The notes under the pieces were generated by a model. It saw only the letters and a list, made by a program, of their open reading frames with translations. It was not told the origin of the DNA and did not search any database. DNA of 64,000 nucleotides, from assembly GCF_016461715.1 (NCBI RefSeq), contig NZ_JAEMUI010000001.1:124001-188000 (forward strand). Direction: 5' to 3'. The translations under genes and the position numbers were made by a program. This DNA is from Marinomonas spartinae (lineage in GTDB: Bacteria > Pseudomonadota > Gammaproteobacteria > Pseudomonadales > Marinomonadaceae). Positions 16,089 through 24,716 of the stretch are shown one piece after another. How positions within the stretch are numbered: the first letter of the stretch is position 1; each line of letters starts with the position of its first letter.

Positions 16089-17078
16089 TTATTTGCGTTT
16101 GTTATACTCTGCGGCGGCGGTATCAGGTAAGTACAGCGGGCCGTTGGCTTTGATCCATTTAGGCACTGTTTTTCCCGCACGGTAGGCAAGAATGGCGTCA
16201 AAGGCAGGCGCCCCTAAATGTGGATTAAGCTCAATGGTGGCGTTACTTTCACCATCCATCATGGCTTTGAAAATATCTGGCACACCATCAATCGAGACGA
16301 CAAGAATGTCTTTGCTAGGTTTGATCCCCGCTTCTTTCATGGCAAGAATGGCACCTAAGGCCATGTCATCGTTATGGGAGAACAGGGCACAGATGTCTTT
16401 TTTAGGATTGCTTTCGGCTTTCAGGAAGCTTTCCATAACTTCTTTACCACCAGCGCGTGTGAAATCTCCAGATTGAGAACGGATGATTTTCATATTTGGG
16501 AAATTGCTGATAACCGCATCAAAGCCTGCTTTGCGATCAATGGCCGCAGAAGAACCCACCGTGCCTTGCAATTCGACGATATTGCATTTGCCGTTGGTTT
16601 TCGCAGCTAACCAAGAAGCAGCAAGGGCGCCTTCTTCCCTAAAGTCGGAAGCAACTTTGGTGAGGTATAGGTCTGGGTTAGCATCCACACCACGATCTAC
16701 TAATACCACGGGGATATGGGCACGCTTTGCTTCTTTGAGCACTTGATCCCAGCCAGTTTCGACGACAGGGGCAAGTAAAATTCCATCAACCCCTTGAGCA
16801 ATAAAAGAGCGCACCGCTTTGATTTGGTTTTCTTGCTTTTGTTGGGCGTCGGAGAATTTTAGATTGTAGCCACGGCGTTCCGCTTCGGCTTTGATGGATT
16901 CGGTTTCTGATGTACGCCAGCCGCTTTCGGAGCCGATTTGCGAAAAGCCAATGGTTAAGTTTTCTGCGCTGGCAGAGACAGAACACACAGGCAGTGCGAC
17001 ACAGAGTACGGTCGTTAGGAGGTGTTGCTTGAGAGTGTCAAACCATGACAAATGTTGACGTATTGAGCGATCGATCAT
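16089..17078 (-). CDS. ytfQ: Galactofuranose-binding periplasmic protein YtfQ
   Basis: Periplasmic substrate-binding protein, 329 residues. A signal peptide with a long basic start and hydrophobic core ends near SVSASA (about residue 38). The mature part begins ENLTIGFSQIGSESGWR and continues with ETESIKAEAERRGY, DGILLAPVVETGWDQVL, VDRGVD, ALFSHNDDMALGAI and VSIDGVPDIFKAM, all close to E. coli YtfQ, which prefers galactofuranose. First gene of the ytfQRT-yjfF operon, with AGAGGA as ribosome site. The 241-bp gap upstream is the likely promoter; no operator was recognised. Confidence 0.94.
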   Translation of the reverse strand: MIDRSIRQHLSWFDTLKQHLLTTVLCVALPVCSVSASAENLTIGFSQIGSESGWRTSETESIKAEAERRGYNLKFSDAQQKQENQIKAVRSFIAQGVDGILLAPVVETGWDQVLKEAKRAHIPVVLVDRGVDANPDLYLTKVASDFREEGALAASWLAAKTNGKCNIVELQGTVGSSAAIDRKAGFDAVISNFPNMKIIRSQSGDFTRAGGKEVMESFLKAESNPKKDICALFSHNDDMALGAILAMKEAGIKPSKDILVVSIDGVPDIFKAMMDGESNATIELNPHLGAPAFDAILAYRAGKTVPKWIKANGPLYLPDTAAAEYNKRK

Positions 17079-17319
17079 ACGAAATTCCTCTTATTTTTAT
17101 TATTTTCCGTGAGAGAGTTAGCGACTTGCTAAATTCTCTGACGCTTTGAGGATAGAGTTCTCTATGGTGTGATTCAAATGCCAGTTGAGGGAATGAATAT
17201 ATCAATATTGGTATAACGAGAAGGGTATGAGAGAGTGCTTTGCAGAAGATGGTCTAAACCTCCCAAAGAGCAGGAGGCTTAGGTCAGATACCTAGGTTAG
17301 ATAGCACCGCTTTGCTTAA

Positions 17320-18360
17320 TCAGTGCTTGTGATGGTGGTGTTCATGATGGTGATGTTCCAAGTCTTCTTCGTAAAAATCCGGTTCTCCAGGATATTGAAG
17401 ACCGATGTCTTGACGGACTTCGTCAAGGGTAGCGATCAGTTCTAGGGTGTCTTCCCAACGATGGTTTGGGCTTTCTAGTAACTCTTCCATCAAACAACGG
17501 TTAACTTCATCCACTTCGAATTGATAGCCGCGCCCAGGAAAATCAAATTCCACAGCGCGTTCTTGTCCTTCGTGATTGATCAAACGACAGGATTTTGCCA
17601 TATACCAAGGGGAATCAATCTCGATGTAGCCTTTAGCCCCCGATAGGACCGCTCGGTTGGGGTTGCAAGAGATTAATGACGCTTCCAAGGAGGCCAGTTG
17701 TCCGCTGTTCCAACCTAAGAGCAATTGCTCAAAAACGTCCACATTGGTATCCCCAATAACGGCTTGGTTTTGGATAAAGTCGGGTTTACCACACAGTAGT
17801 TGCGCTAAGAAGACAGGGTAGATACCAATGTCGAGCAAAGCGCCGCCGCCCATTTCTAGGTTCATTAAGCGATGCTCTGGATCGGTTGGTGCTAGAAAGT
17901 TGAAATTGGCTTGAACACTGTGAAGCGTACCAATTTCCCCTTCTTCGACCCATTCAATCACTTGCTCTATAACGGGGTTAAAGCGTGTCCACATGGCTTC
18001 CATGACAAAGACTTCTTTTTCCGCTGCCAATTCAAAGAGCTCTCGAGATTGTGCTTCGTTGATGGTGAAAGGTTTTTCACACAAAACGGATTTGCCCGCC
18101 AAAATACAGGCTTTGGTTAGGTCAAAGTGAGACATGTGTGGCGTGGCGATGTAAATCACGTCGACTTCATTGCTGTGGATTAAGGAGAAGTAATCGACAA
18201 AGGCCAGTTCAATGTCGAATTCGGCAGCAAAGTCATCGGCTAAGGTTTTTTCCCTAGAGGCAACGGCACGCAATTCACCGGATTTTGCATGGCAAAAGTC
18301 GCTTGCAAATAGGCGGGCTATATTGCCTGTTCCAATGATTCCCCAGCGTATCTGATTCAT
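17320..18360 (-). CDS. Gfo/Idh/MocA-family oxidoreductase with poly-His C-terminal tail
   Basis: A 346-residue NAD(P)-dependent oxidoreductase. The Rossmann motif GIIGTGNIARLF opens the protein, followed by IYIATPHMSH and the family's CEKPF motif (about residue 95). EAMWTRFNP and the GGGALLDIGIYP segment (Asp about 176) resemble the dihydrodiol dehydrogenase / glucose-fructose oxidoreductase branch. The last 11 residues are HHHHEHHHHKH, encoded at 17323-17355, after an acidic YEEDLE stretch. The tail may bind Ni or Zn, or be neutral repeat growth. The substrate is unknown. AAGGAG precedes the start. It sits upstream of ytfQ in the same direction, but 241 bp apart. Confidence 0.88.
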   Translation of the reverse strand: MNQIRWGIIGTGNIARLFASDFCHAKSGELRAVASREKTLADDFAAEFDIELAFVDYFSLIHSNEVDVIYIATPHMSHFDLTKACILAGKSVLCEKPFTINEAQSRELFELAAEKEVFVMEAMWTRFNPVIEQVIEWVEEGEIGTLHSVQANFNFLAPTDPEHRLMNLEMGGGALLDIGIYPVFLAQLLCGKPDFIQNQAVIGDTNVDVFEQLLLGWNSGQLASLEASLISCNPNRAVLSGAKGYIEIDSPWYMAKSCRLINHEGQERAVEFDFPGRGYQFEVDEVNRCLMEELLESPNHRWEDTLELIATLDEVRQDIGLQYPGEPDFYEEDLEHHHHEHHHHKH

Positions 18361-18436
18361 GGGTATCTCCTTAATGTGAATGTCTGGTGAGCAGAGCCGT
18401 TTATGTTAAAAGCGGCTAGTCTGACGCTAATCGTCA

Positions 18437-19114
18437 TTATAGTCCACTGCCATTTTCAAGGTGTTCTACTCGTTCCATTAAGCTTAAGACTTGTTCTTCT
18501 AAGTCAGCAATACGTTTGATAAGTGAGGGATCTTGATCGCTTTGCTGGTGGTTGTGAGTCTCACCAAAGGTGGCGGCCACGGCCCTGTCTTGTTCATTAT
18601 GCTCAGTGCAGAAGCATTCCCGATAACGTGACTCTCTTTTTCCAGGTTCCCTGGCCAGTTGTTCAACGTAAGGACCGCCCGTTTTTTCGTGAAGACTTTG
18701 TAAGGCGCTTTCCACTTCGTCACGGCTTTGAAAGCCGTATAAGCGGCCACTGCGTGAGCGTAACTCCCCCGGAGTTTGTGCGCCACGTACAAACAATAAG
18801 CAGATAATCGCGGTTTCCGCAGGCGAAAGTTGTAAGTCTGAAAATTCGGTATTACAAAAGCGATGTTGATATTTGCTGACACGGCTGTGGGAGGTCGATA
18901 TTTCAGTTACTAAGCCGCGATCCACCAATGCATCCAGAGCGTCTTGCACGTCTAATTCGCTGTACTGGGTGACAGGCTCACGGTTGGATTTTTGATTGCA
19001 TGCGTTGATCAGGGCATTCAGGCTTAATGGGTATTGGTCTGGTGTGGTGATTTCTTTTTCGATCAAACACCCAATAATACGCATTTCGATTTGGTTTATA
19101 GCGTGATAACTCAT
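18437..19114 (-). CDS. yceH: UPF0502 / DUF480 protein YceH
   Basis: A 225-residue member of the YceH family, made of two winged-helix-like domains, of unknown function. Typical motifs are [34 protein letters not shown] near the start and the [24 protein letters not shown] repeat in the second half. A C-terminal heptad segment ([23 protein letters not shown]) is probably a short coiled coil, as in other members. Ribosome site AAGGAG. The gene lies in a minus-strand series; the 76-bp gap to the next gene does not rule out a shared transcript. Confidence 0.9.
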   Translation of the reverse strand: MSYHAINQIEMRIIGCLIEKEITTPDQYPLSLNALINACNQKSNREPVTQYSELDVQDALDALVDRGLVTEISTSHSRVSKYQHRFCNTEFSDLQLSPAETAIICLLFVRGAQTPGELRSRSGRLYGFQSRDEVESALQSLHEKTGGPYVEQLAREPGKRESRYRECFCTEHNEQDRAVAATFGETHNHQQSDQDPSLIKRIADLEEQVLSLMERVEHLENGSGL

Positions 19115-19151
19115 AGTGCTCCTTATACTATTTATCCCATTTTATTGGGGT

Positions 19152-19964
19152 CTAGTTGTTGGATGTGGTATGGCCTGTTGCGACTGAAGAGGCATCAAAG
19201 GGCATAACAATAAGGCTGATAAAAGAAGGCGGGGGAGAATAAGAGGGGCTGGGTAGGCCGATGCTCAGTTGCCCATCGCCGTCCTGAGCGCGTGGTGTAT
19301 TGCTTTGGAAACATCTGTCCCAAATGCTTAAGCAAAAGCCAAAATTGCTATGGGCTTCTTGTGGACGTCGCGAATGATGGATGCGGTGCATGTCAGGTGT
19401 GACGATGAGTGCGCGTACCCAAGGCTCAAGCCTGTTGGGTAATCGGATATTGGTGTGGTTAAACATGGCAAAACCATTAAGCAAAATATCAAATACTAAA
19501 ACGGCAGCGAGGGGCACGCCTAATAGCCAAATTGCACAGGCTTTGATCATCAACGACAGGATAATTTCAACTGGATGGAAGCGAACGGCGGAGCTGACAT
19601 CCAGTTCTGGGTCGCTGTGATGGACTTTGTGAATACGCCACAACCAAGGAATACGATGAAATAGTCTGTGCTGCCAGTAAATAAGGGCGTCTAGAAACAC
19701 TAAGCTGAGAATAAAGATGAACCAATAGGGTAGATTAAGACTATGCAGGAGTCCGTTATGGGTATTGAGTAGTGCGATAAGGGAAAGTAACAGTGGCTGC
19801 AGGAGGCGCACACACAGAGCATTGGTTAGCATTAAGGCAGCGTTGTGTCGCCAACGCGGTAGCGATAGGCGCAATGGTTTGCGCGGGCGTTGCCATTGCC
19901 AAACCAGCAATACACTAAGCAGCGCCAAGAAAATACCTATGCGTACGGTAAAATCGATCATCAA
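19152..19964 (-). CDS. Sterol desaturase / fatty acid hydroxylase family membrane protein
   Basis: A 270-residue di-iron membrane enzyme of the fatty acid hydroxylase superfamily. Histidine motifs for the metal centre are present: HRLFHR (HxxxH, about residue 98), HKVHHSD (HxxHH, about 114), a later HTN and DMHRIHHSR (HxxHH type). Three or four hydrophobic segments surround them. Members hydroxylate or desaturate lipids or sterol-like molecules with O2; the substrate here cannot be predicted. The C-terminal 40 residues after DRCFQSNTPRAQ are low in conservation. Confidence 0.85.
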   Translation of the reverse strand: MMIDFTVRIGIFLALLSVLLVWQWQRPRKPLRLSLPRWRHNAALMLTNALCVRLLQPLLLSLIALLNTHNGLLHSLNLPYWFIFILSLVFLDALIYWQHRLFHRIPWLWRIHKVHHSDPELDVSSAVRFHPVEIILSLMIKACAIWLLGVPLAAVLVFDILLNGFAMFNHTNIRLPNRLEPWVRALIVTPDMHRIHHSRRPQEAHSNFGFCLSIWDRCFQSNTPRAQDGDGQLSIGLPSPSYSPPPSFISLIVMPFDASSVATGHTTSNN

Positions 19965-20142
19965 GCGTGTCGCCTTTAATGCGGACCTTTCTTTTTCGTT
20001 ATCTTGTTTTATCAGTGATTTCTATCTTAAACGTACCGATCAGCAATGACACGCTTTAATTGCGTTTTGGTTGATTGGTATCGAAAGGGCAGCGGTTAAT
20101 ATGACGATTACGCTGTAGTAGGTCAATATTATAGGTAACAGG

Positions 20143-20535
20143 TCAATGTAAATGATGCGCCTGTCGCTCACGATTGCGTTTTACCGCGCTGGCTTTGATT
20201 TGGCTGAGTAGCTCAGTAAAGACATTGACATTGATCTCATTAAGGCGATGAAAGCGTAGGCAATTTTCGCCAAACTGAGCATGATTCAGACGCTGGGCAA
20301 AGGAATAAAACAGGCTGGTATCTGAAAAATAAATACACAGGTGATCCTGGCGGGCCGCCACACCAAAAAGCCAGTCCGATTCTTGTTGGAAATAAGGGAT
20401 ACCAAGGTCAAAAGAGAGCTCGGCATCCGGCGCTATTAGAGTCATTATATCAATGATTTCATGCAAATCATCACGCATTGCTGAGGCGGCATGCTGAATA
20501 TAATAATCGATAAAATTACTTGCAGGTGACGTCAT
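20143..20535 (-). CDS. DUF1801-type small protein
   Basis: A 130-residue cytoplasmic protein resembling the DUF1801 (YdhG-like) fold: an N-terminal helix IDYYIQHAASAMRDDLHEIIDIM, then ELSFDLGIPYFQQESDWLFGVAARQDHLCIYF, followed by a short helix and an amphipathic C-terminus. The function of the family is unknown; some members relate to frataxin-like or PCP-like folds. AGAGGTT precedes the ATG. It lies 94 bp downstream of patB in the same direction, with the tandem repeat 20542-20607 between them. Confidence 0.65.
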   Translation of the reverse strand: MTSPASNFIDYYIQHAASAMRDDLHEIIDIMTLIAPDAELSFDLGIPYFQQESDWLFGVAARQDHLCIYFSDTSLFYSFAQRLNHAQFGENCLRFHRLNEINVNVFTELLSQIKASAVKRNRERQAHHLH

Positions 20536-20541
20536 CGCAAT

Positions 20542-20607
20542 AACCTCTTTTAATAGAGTTTATTTTTGCCTAACAACCTCTTTTAATAGAGTTTATTTTT
20601 GCCTAAC
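20542..20607. repeat. Perfect tandem duplication of a 33-bp unit
   Basis: Two identical 33-bp copies, 20542-20574 and 20575-20607, each starting AACCTCTTTTAATAGAG, are followed by a partial third (AACCTG). The unit contains an imperfect dyad, and its core TTTTAATAGAGTT occurs in reverse orientation upstream of patB at 21811-21823. It lies just upstream of the DUF1801 start, so it alters that gene's leader. Confidence 0.85.
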
Positions 20608-20629
20608 AACCTGTTTTTAAAGAATAATT

Positions 20630-21784
20630 TTATAAATCTCTATTCTTTTTTAAGGCGACTTCAAGGCGCTCAATTGCTTGTTCAAGTTGACGCATGGGAC
20701 ACCCAAAGTTTAATCGAATAAAGGCAGAATTACCAAATTCTTTACCATCCGAGACACCAACACCTGCCTCAAGAAAAAAATGATGAGGATTATCAACATC
20801 TAAGGCCGAAACATCGATCCAAGCGAGGTAGGTTGCCTCAAGTTTTTGCATCGAAAACGGCGTTTTTTCTAGCCATTGTTGCAAAAAATTACGGTTCTTG
20901 GTGAGGTAGTTCAACAATGCTTGGTGCCATTGTTGGCCTTCTTGGTAAGCGGCCGTGGCCGCAACTAAACCAAGCATATTGGGGTAAGGAATTAAGCCGC
21001 TTTTGGCGTCGTTAAATGTCTGTCTTAGTTTCGCGTTTTCTATAATGGCAAAAGCATAGCCTAATCCTGCGATATTGAAGGTTTTACTGGGGGCCATTAA
21101 CGTGATGGTTCGCTTAGCCGCGTCGTCGTTTAGACTGGCAAAAGGGATATGCTGCAGGCCATCAAAAATCAGGTCACAGTGAATTTCATCACTGACAACA
21201 AGTAAATTATATTTTTCCGCGAGTGTATGGATTTGCGTTAATTCTTCTCTTGTATAGACGGTGCCGCCAGGATTGTGAGGGTTGCATAGGAGAATCATTT
21301 TAGCGTTAGCTTGCGCGCAGGCCTTTTCTAATTGAGTGAAATCCGGCACCCAACGGTCTTGTTGGATGGTCATGTCGACGGTTATTAGCTGGCGCTTTGC
21401 GAGCTGTGGGGCTCGGTTCAGGTGATAATACACTGGGCCTGGTACGACGATACCATCGCCTTCGTTAGAAAACGCCCTGACTGCCAAGTGCAAGGCACAA
21501 ACCAACCCGGGCAGATGAGAGAGAGCTGCAGGAGAGATGGACCAATGATATCGATGAACTAGATGGTTTAGGATGGCATTGTTTAGGGATTTGGAAGCGT
21601 GAGTGTAACCAAAAACCCCCTGATTAATACGGTTATTTAGGGCGGTTTTGATGCATTCTGGTGAGTCAAAGTCCATGTCTGCGACCCACATTGGGATGAC
21701 ATGCTCAGGGTATTTTGCCCACTTATCACTTTGTGTTTGGGTGCGATCTATGAGGGTGTCGAAATCAAAATGTGGCTTTTTCAT
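20630..21784 (-). CDS. patB: PatB/MalY-type cystathionine beta-lyase (C-S lyase)
   Basis: A 384-residue PLP enzyme of the MalY/PatB class, which cleaves C-S bonds of cystathionine, cysteine or related thioethers to pyruvate, ammonia and a thiol. Family motifs include MWVADMDFDSPECIK, GVFGYTH, LCNPHNPGG(T)V, VVSDEIHCDLIF and the APSKTFNIAGL motif with the PLP lysine, then IRLNFGCP with the substrate arginine. AAGGA precedes the ATG. In marine bacteria such lyases can act on sulfur compounds such as DMSP-derived thioethers, but nothing here shows that. It is divergent from betI across a 335-bp gap. Confidence 0.9.
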   Translation of the reverse strand: MKKPHFDFDTLIDRTQTQSDKWAKYPEHVIPMWVADMDFDSPECIKTALNNRINQGVFGYTHASKSLNNAILNHLVHRYHWSISPAALSHLPGLVCALHLAVRAFSNEGDGIVVPGPVYYHLNRAPQLAKRQLITVDMTIQQDRWVPDFTQLEKACAQANAKMILLCNPHNPGGTVYTREELTQIHTLAEKYNLLVVSDEIHCDLIFDGLQHIPFASLNDDAAKRTITLMAPSKTFNIAGLGYAFAIIENAKLRQTFNDAKSGLIPYPNMLGLVAATAAYQEGQQWHQALLNYLTKNRNFLQQWLEKTPFSMQKLEATYLAWIDVSALDVDNPHHFFLEAGVGVSDGKEFGNSAFIRLNFGCPMRQLEQAIERLEVALKKNRDL

Positions 21785-22086
21785 ACAAATTTTCCTTGTT
21801 AAATTATTTGAACTCTATTAAAAATTATATTGTCAACACGTATTTTGTAGATTTTTCAATGCTTTATGTCACATTTTTGTTGAATTTTTAAACACATAAT
21901 GAGTGTTTTTTAGTTTTATTTCCTTATTTTTTATCCTTAAGCGTCCATTGTATGCCAAAAAAAAGATGTAAAAAATTTAAAATGTAGTTTTTATTATAAA
22001 AATCAAATGGTTATGTTTGTTAGTGTACTAATATTTAGATTTGTCAAGGGTTGACCCTTATTATATAAAGAGCCTAGTATGTTTTC

Positions 22087-22104
22087 ATTAAACGACCGTT
22101 TAAT
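22087..22104. promoter_or_regulatory. BetI-type operator upstream of betI-choXWV; rest of the 21785-22119 gap
   Basis: ATTAAACGACCGTTTAAT is a perfect 8+8 inverted repeat with a 2-bp spacer, placed 15 bp before the betI start. It resembles choline-responsive BetI sites (ATTGAACG-like arms). BetI probably represses its own operon here until choline is bound. The rest of the 335-bp patB-betI gap is very A+T-rich, holds the patB leader with AACTCTATTAAAA at 21811-21823, and shows no further structure I could identify. Confidence 0.75.
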
Positions 22105-22119
22105 AAAAAAGGATGCATT

Positions 22120-22707
22120 ATGCCAAAAGTTGGAATGCAAAAAATTCGTAAACCTCAACTCATTCAGGCGGCGATTGAAGCCATCAATGAATACGGTTTT
22201 TCTGGTGCAACGGTCAGTATTATCGGTAAAAACGCCGGTGTTTCTCCTGCCATTATTAATCATTATTTTGGTGGAAAAAATGGTCTATTCGAAGAAACCA
22301 TGAAAAGTTTGATTCGTGAGTTTTTTGATATTTTGAGAGAGCAAGTGCAACAGGCACACAATGCCAGCGCAAAAGAAAGGGTAATGGCCATCGTTCGAGC
22401 CAGCTTTAGTCAATCTCAAACCAACCCTGAAGTGGTTAAAGCTTGGATGGGGTTTTGGGCTTCGGCCATGCATACACCGTCATTATACCGGTTGCAAAAT
22501 GTTTATAGCCGTCGTTTGCATACTTCATTGGTAGTGGTGTTGCGAGATCACTTTGATATTAACGAGGCGCGTAACATTGCGCAGACGGTTGCCGCTTTGA
22601 TTGACGGCATGTGGCTACGAGGGTCTTTGTCTGGCGGTATTGATAAAGCGCGGTCTGCGAAACAAATTCAAACTTATTTAGATTTTGTTTTTAAACAAGT
22701 TTTCTAG
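22120..22707 (+). CDS. betI: BetI, choline-responsive TetR-type repressor
   Basis: A 195-residue TetR-family regulator that matches BetI along its length: MPKVGMQKIRKPQLIQAAIEAI, the helix-turn-helix (TVSIIGKNAGVSPAIINHYFGGKNGL), and the typical C-terminal ligand domain with AWMGFWASAMH and LIDGMWLRGSLSG. In relatives it represses glycine-betaine synthesis genes (betAB) and choline transport. Here it heads an apparent operon with the choline importer choXWV, and no betAB is in the window. AAAGGATGC is its ribosome site. An inverted repeat just upstream suggests autoregulation. Confidence 0.95.
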   Translation: MPKVGMQKIRKPQLIQAAIEAINEYGFSGATVSIIGKNAGVSPAIINHYFGGKNGLFEETMKSLIREFFDILREQVQQAHNASAKERVMAIVRASFSQSQTNPEVVKAWMGFWASAMHTPSLYRLQNVYSRRLHTSLVVVLRDHFDINEARNIAQTVAALIDGMWLRGSLSGGIDKARSAKQIQTYLDFVFKQVF

Positions 22708-22819
22708 GTCGAGGGTTGGTCTAGAAAGGTGTAGCAAGAGGTTTCTTCTTGCATTGCAACCTAGGGTAAGCGTTGGTGCTTATTGCTTCATGATGAGTTT
22801 TTAAAAAAGAGGATAAGTT

Positions 22820-23764
22820 ATGTTAAAGAAGGCTACTAAAACCGCATTGATGGTTGGTATTGCCAGTATTTCTGGCTTAACGATGGCAGCAGATAACAGT
22901 TGCTCGACAGTGCGATTTTCGAATGTGGGTTGGACTGATATTTCTGCAACAACTGGATTAACAACTCAAGTGCTTCACGGCTTAGGCTACAAAACGACAA
23001 TAGATCTTTTGTCCGTTCCGGTGACTTTCTCGTCATTAAAAAATAAAAATATTGATGTTTTCCTAGGGAATTGGATGCCAACCATGAAAGGCATTATTGA
23101 GCCCTATGAAAAATCTGGTGCGGTACAAGTTATCGGCCCTAACCTTGTGGGGGCGAAATATACATTGGCTGTCAATAGAGAGGCTTATGATGGTGGTGTG
23201 CACAGTTTTGCAGACATTGCCAAATACCGTAAAGAATTTAACGGCCGCATTTATGGTATTGAGCCGGGTAATGATGGGAACCGTTTGATTTCCAAAATGA
23301 TCAATGAAAATGCCTTTGGTCTGGGTAAATTCCAACTAGTGTCATCCAGTGAAGCGGGGATGTTGTCTCAAGTAAAACGTGATGTCCGTCGTCATAAGTG
23401 GATTGTTTTCTTGGGTTGGGAGCCGCACCCAATGAATACTGAATTCAAAATGAATTATCTAAAAGGAGGCGATGCTTTCTTTGGTCCAGATTATGGTGGT
23501 GCAAAAGTGTATACGAATGTGCGCAAAGGCTACCTTCAAGAATGTCCTAATGTTGGCAAGCTTCTCACCAATCTTAAGTTCTCACTGCCAATGGAAAACC
23601 AAGTTATGGGTTACATCATGAATGATGGTCAGCAACCCTCTGCAGCCGCTAAAAAGTGGCTGAAAGCAAATCCCGAAGTACTGACTAGCTGGCTGGCTGG
23701 TGTCAAAACTAAGTCTGGCGGTAACGGTCTTGCAGCTGTGAAAAAATATCTTGGTGTGAACTAG
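22820..23764 (+). CDS. choX: Choline ABC importer, periplasmic binding protein ChoX
   Basis: A 314-residue substrate-binding protein of the quaternary-amine family. The signal peptide covers about residues 1-23 (cut after TMA). The mature part begins ADNSCSTVRFSNVGWTDISATT and carries the aromatic choline box residues in GWTD, NWMP and GWEPHPMN (three Trp), and a GIEPGNDGN loop. It matches ChoX rather than ProX by the FLGNWMPTM and WKANP-like segments. It lies 112 bp after betI and is followed by a strong hairpin before choW, probably giving higher ChoX levels. Confidence 0.93.
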   Translation: MLKKATKTALMVGIASISGLTMAADNSCSTVRFSNVGWTDISATTGLTTQVLHGLGYKTTIDLLSVPVTFSSLKNKNIDVFLGNWMPTMKGIIEPYEKSGAVQVIGPNLVGAKYTLAVNREAYDGGVHSFADIAKYRKEFNGRIYGIEPGNDGNRLISKMINENAFGLGKFQLVSSSEAGMLSQVKRDVRRHKWIVFLGWEPHPMNTEFKMNYLKGGDAFFGPDYGGAKVYTNVRKGYLQECPNVGKLLTNLKFSLPMENQVMGYIMNDGQQPSAAAKKWLKANPEVLTSWLAGVKTKSGGNGLAAVKKYLGVN

Positions 23765-23813
23765 TTTCCTTATGCATCTGAAGTAATACATAAGGTTATT
23801 AGTGAAAGGTATG

Positions 23814-23842
23814 TATTGACGGTTCGCCATGAACCGTCAATA
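23814..23842 (+). other. Strong RNA hairpin between choX and choW
   Basis: TATTGACGGTTC (23814-23825) and GAACCGTCAATA (23831-23842) form a perfect 12-bp stem with a 5-base loop. It is followed by A's, not T's, on the coding strand, so it is not a standard terminator. Such hairpins after binding-protein genes protect the upstream message from 3' exonucleases. A weaker CCTTATG/CATAAGG stem lies at about 23767-23795. Confidence 0.75.
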
Positions 23843-23868
23843 AAAAAATATTAATTCGGGAGAAAACT

Positions 23869-24714
23869 ATGAATTGGCTAACGGACCATAAAATTCCTCT
23901 TGGCGCATGGATGGAAACATTTGTTAATTGGCTAGTAAATAATGCCTCCGGTTTTTTTGACATGATTTCTAATGTATTAGGAACCATGATTACATCTATG
24001 GTTGACGCTCTGATGTGGATTCCTCCGCTGGCCGTGGTGGCGATTGTTGTCGTGGGTGTTTGGTTTTTACATAAGAACATTGGTTTGATGGTGTTTATCG
24101 CCGCTTCCATGTTGCTCATTATGAATTTAGGTTACTGGCAGGATACGGTTGAAACCTTGGTGATGGTGATATCGGCGACGGCATTTAGTGTCCTAATTGG
24201 CGTACCTATCGGTATTGCCGCTGCCCATAGACCTTGGTTATATACAATATTACGACCCATTTTAGATTTGATGCAAACCATTCCGACGTTTGTGTATTTG
24301 ATTCCTACCTTGATTTTATTTGGACTGGGCTATGTGCCTGGTTTGATTTCTACGATTATTTTTGCCATTGCCGCACCGATTCGCTTGACCTATTTAGGGG
24401 TGAGTAAAGTGCCTAATGAATTGTTGGAAGCGGGGCTCGCTTTTGGTTGTACGAAATCAAAGCTACTGTACAAAGTGGAGTTGCCAGCCGCAATGCCAAG
24501 CATTATGGCGGGAGTCACCCAATGTATTATGTTGTCTCTGTCTATGGTTGTGGTCGCGGCATTGGTGGGAGCCAATGGTTTGGGACGCCCAGTGGTTCAA
24601 GCATTGAATACGATTAATATCTCGCAAGGTTTTGAGGCGGGTGTATCCATCGTTTTGGTGGCGATCATGTTGGATCGTATTTGTAAAACACCATCAATGA
24701 CTCGTGAGGGATAA
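23869..24714 (+). CDS. choW: Choline ABC importer, permease ChoW
   Basis: A 281-residue inner-membrane permease of the ProW/ChoW type with about six to seven transmembrane segments. It starts MNWLTDHKIPLGAWMETFVNWLV, as typical of ChoW. The ATPase-contact EAA loop is near NELLEAGLAFGCTKSKLLYKVELPAAMPSIMAGV (about residues 183-216). AVIATLG-like segments follow (MVVVAALVGANGLGRPV). Ribosome site CGGGAGA. Only 2 bp separate it from choV, so the two are co-translated. Confidence 0.93.
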   Translation: MNWLTDHKIPLGAWMETFVNWLVNNASGFFDMISNVLGTMITSMVDALMWIPPLAVVAIVVVGVWFLHKNIGLMVFIAASMLLIMNLGYWQDTVETLVMVISATAFSVLIGVPIGIAAAHRPWLYTILRPILDLMQTIPTFVYLIPTLILFGLGYVPGLISTIIFAIAAPIRLTYLGVSKVPNELLEAGLAFGCTKSKLLYKVELPAAMPSIMAGVTQCIMLSLSMVVVAALVGANGLGRPVVQALNTINISQGFEAGVSIVLVAIMLDRICKTPSMTREG

Positions 24715-24716
24715 TC

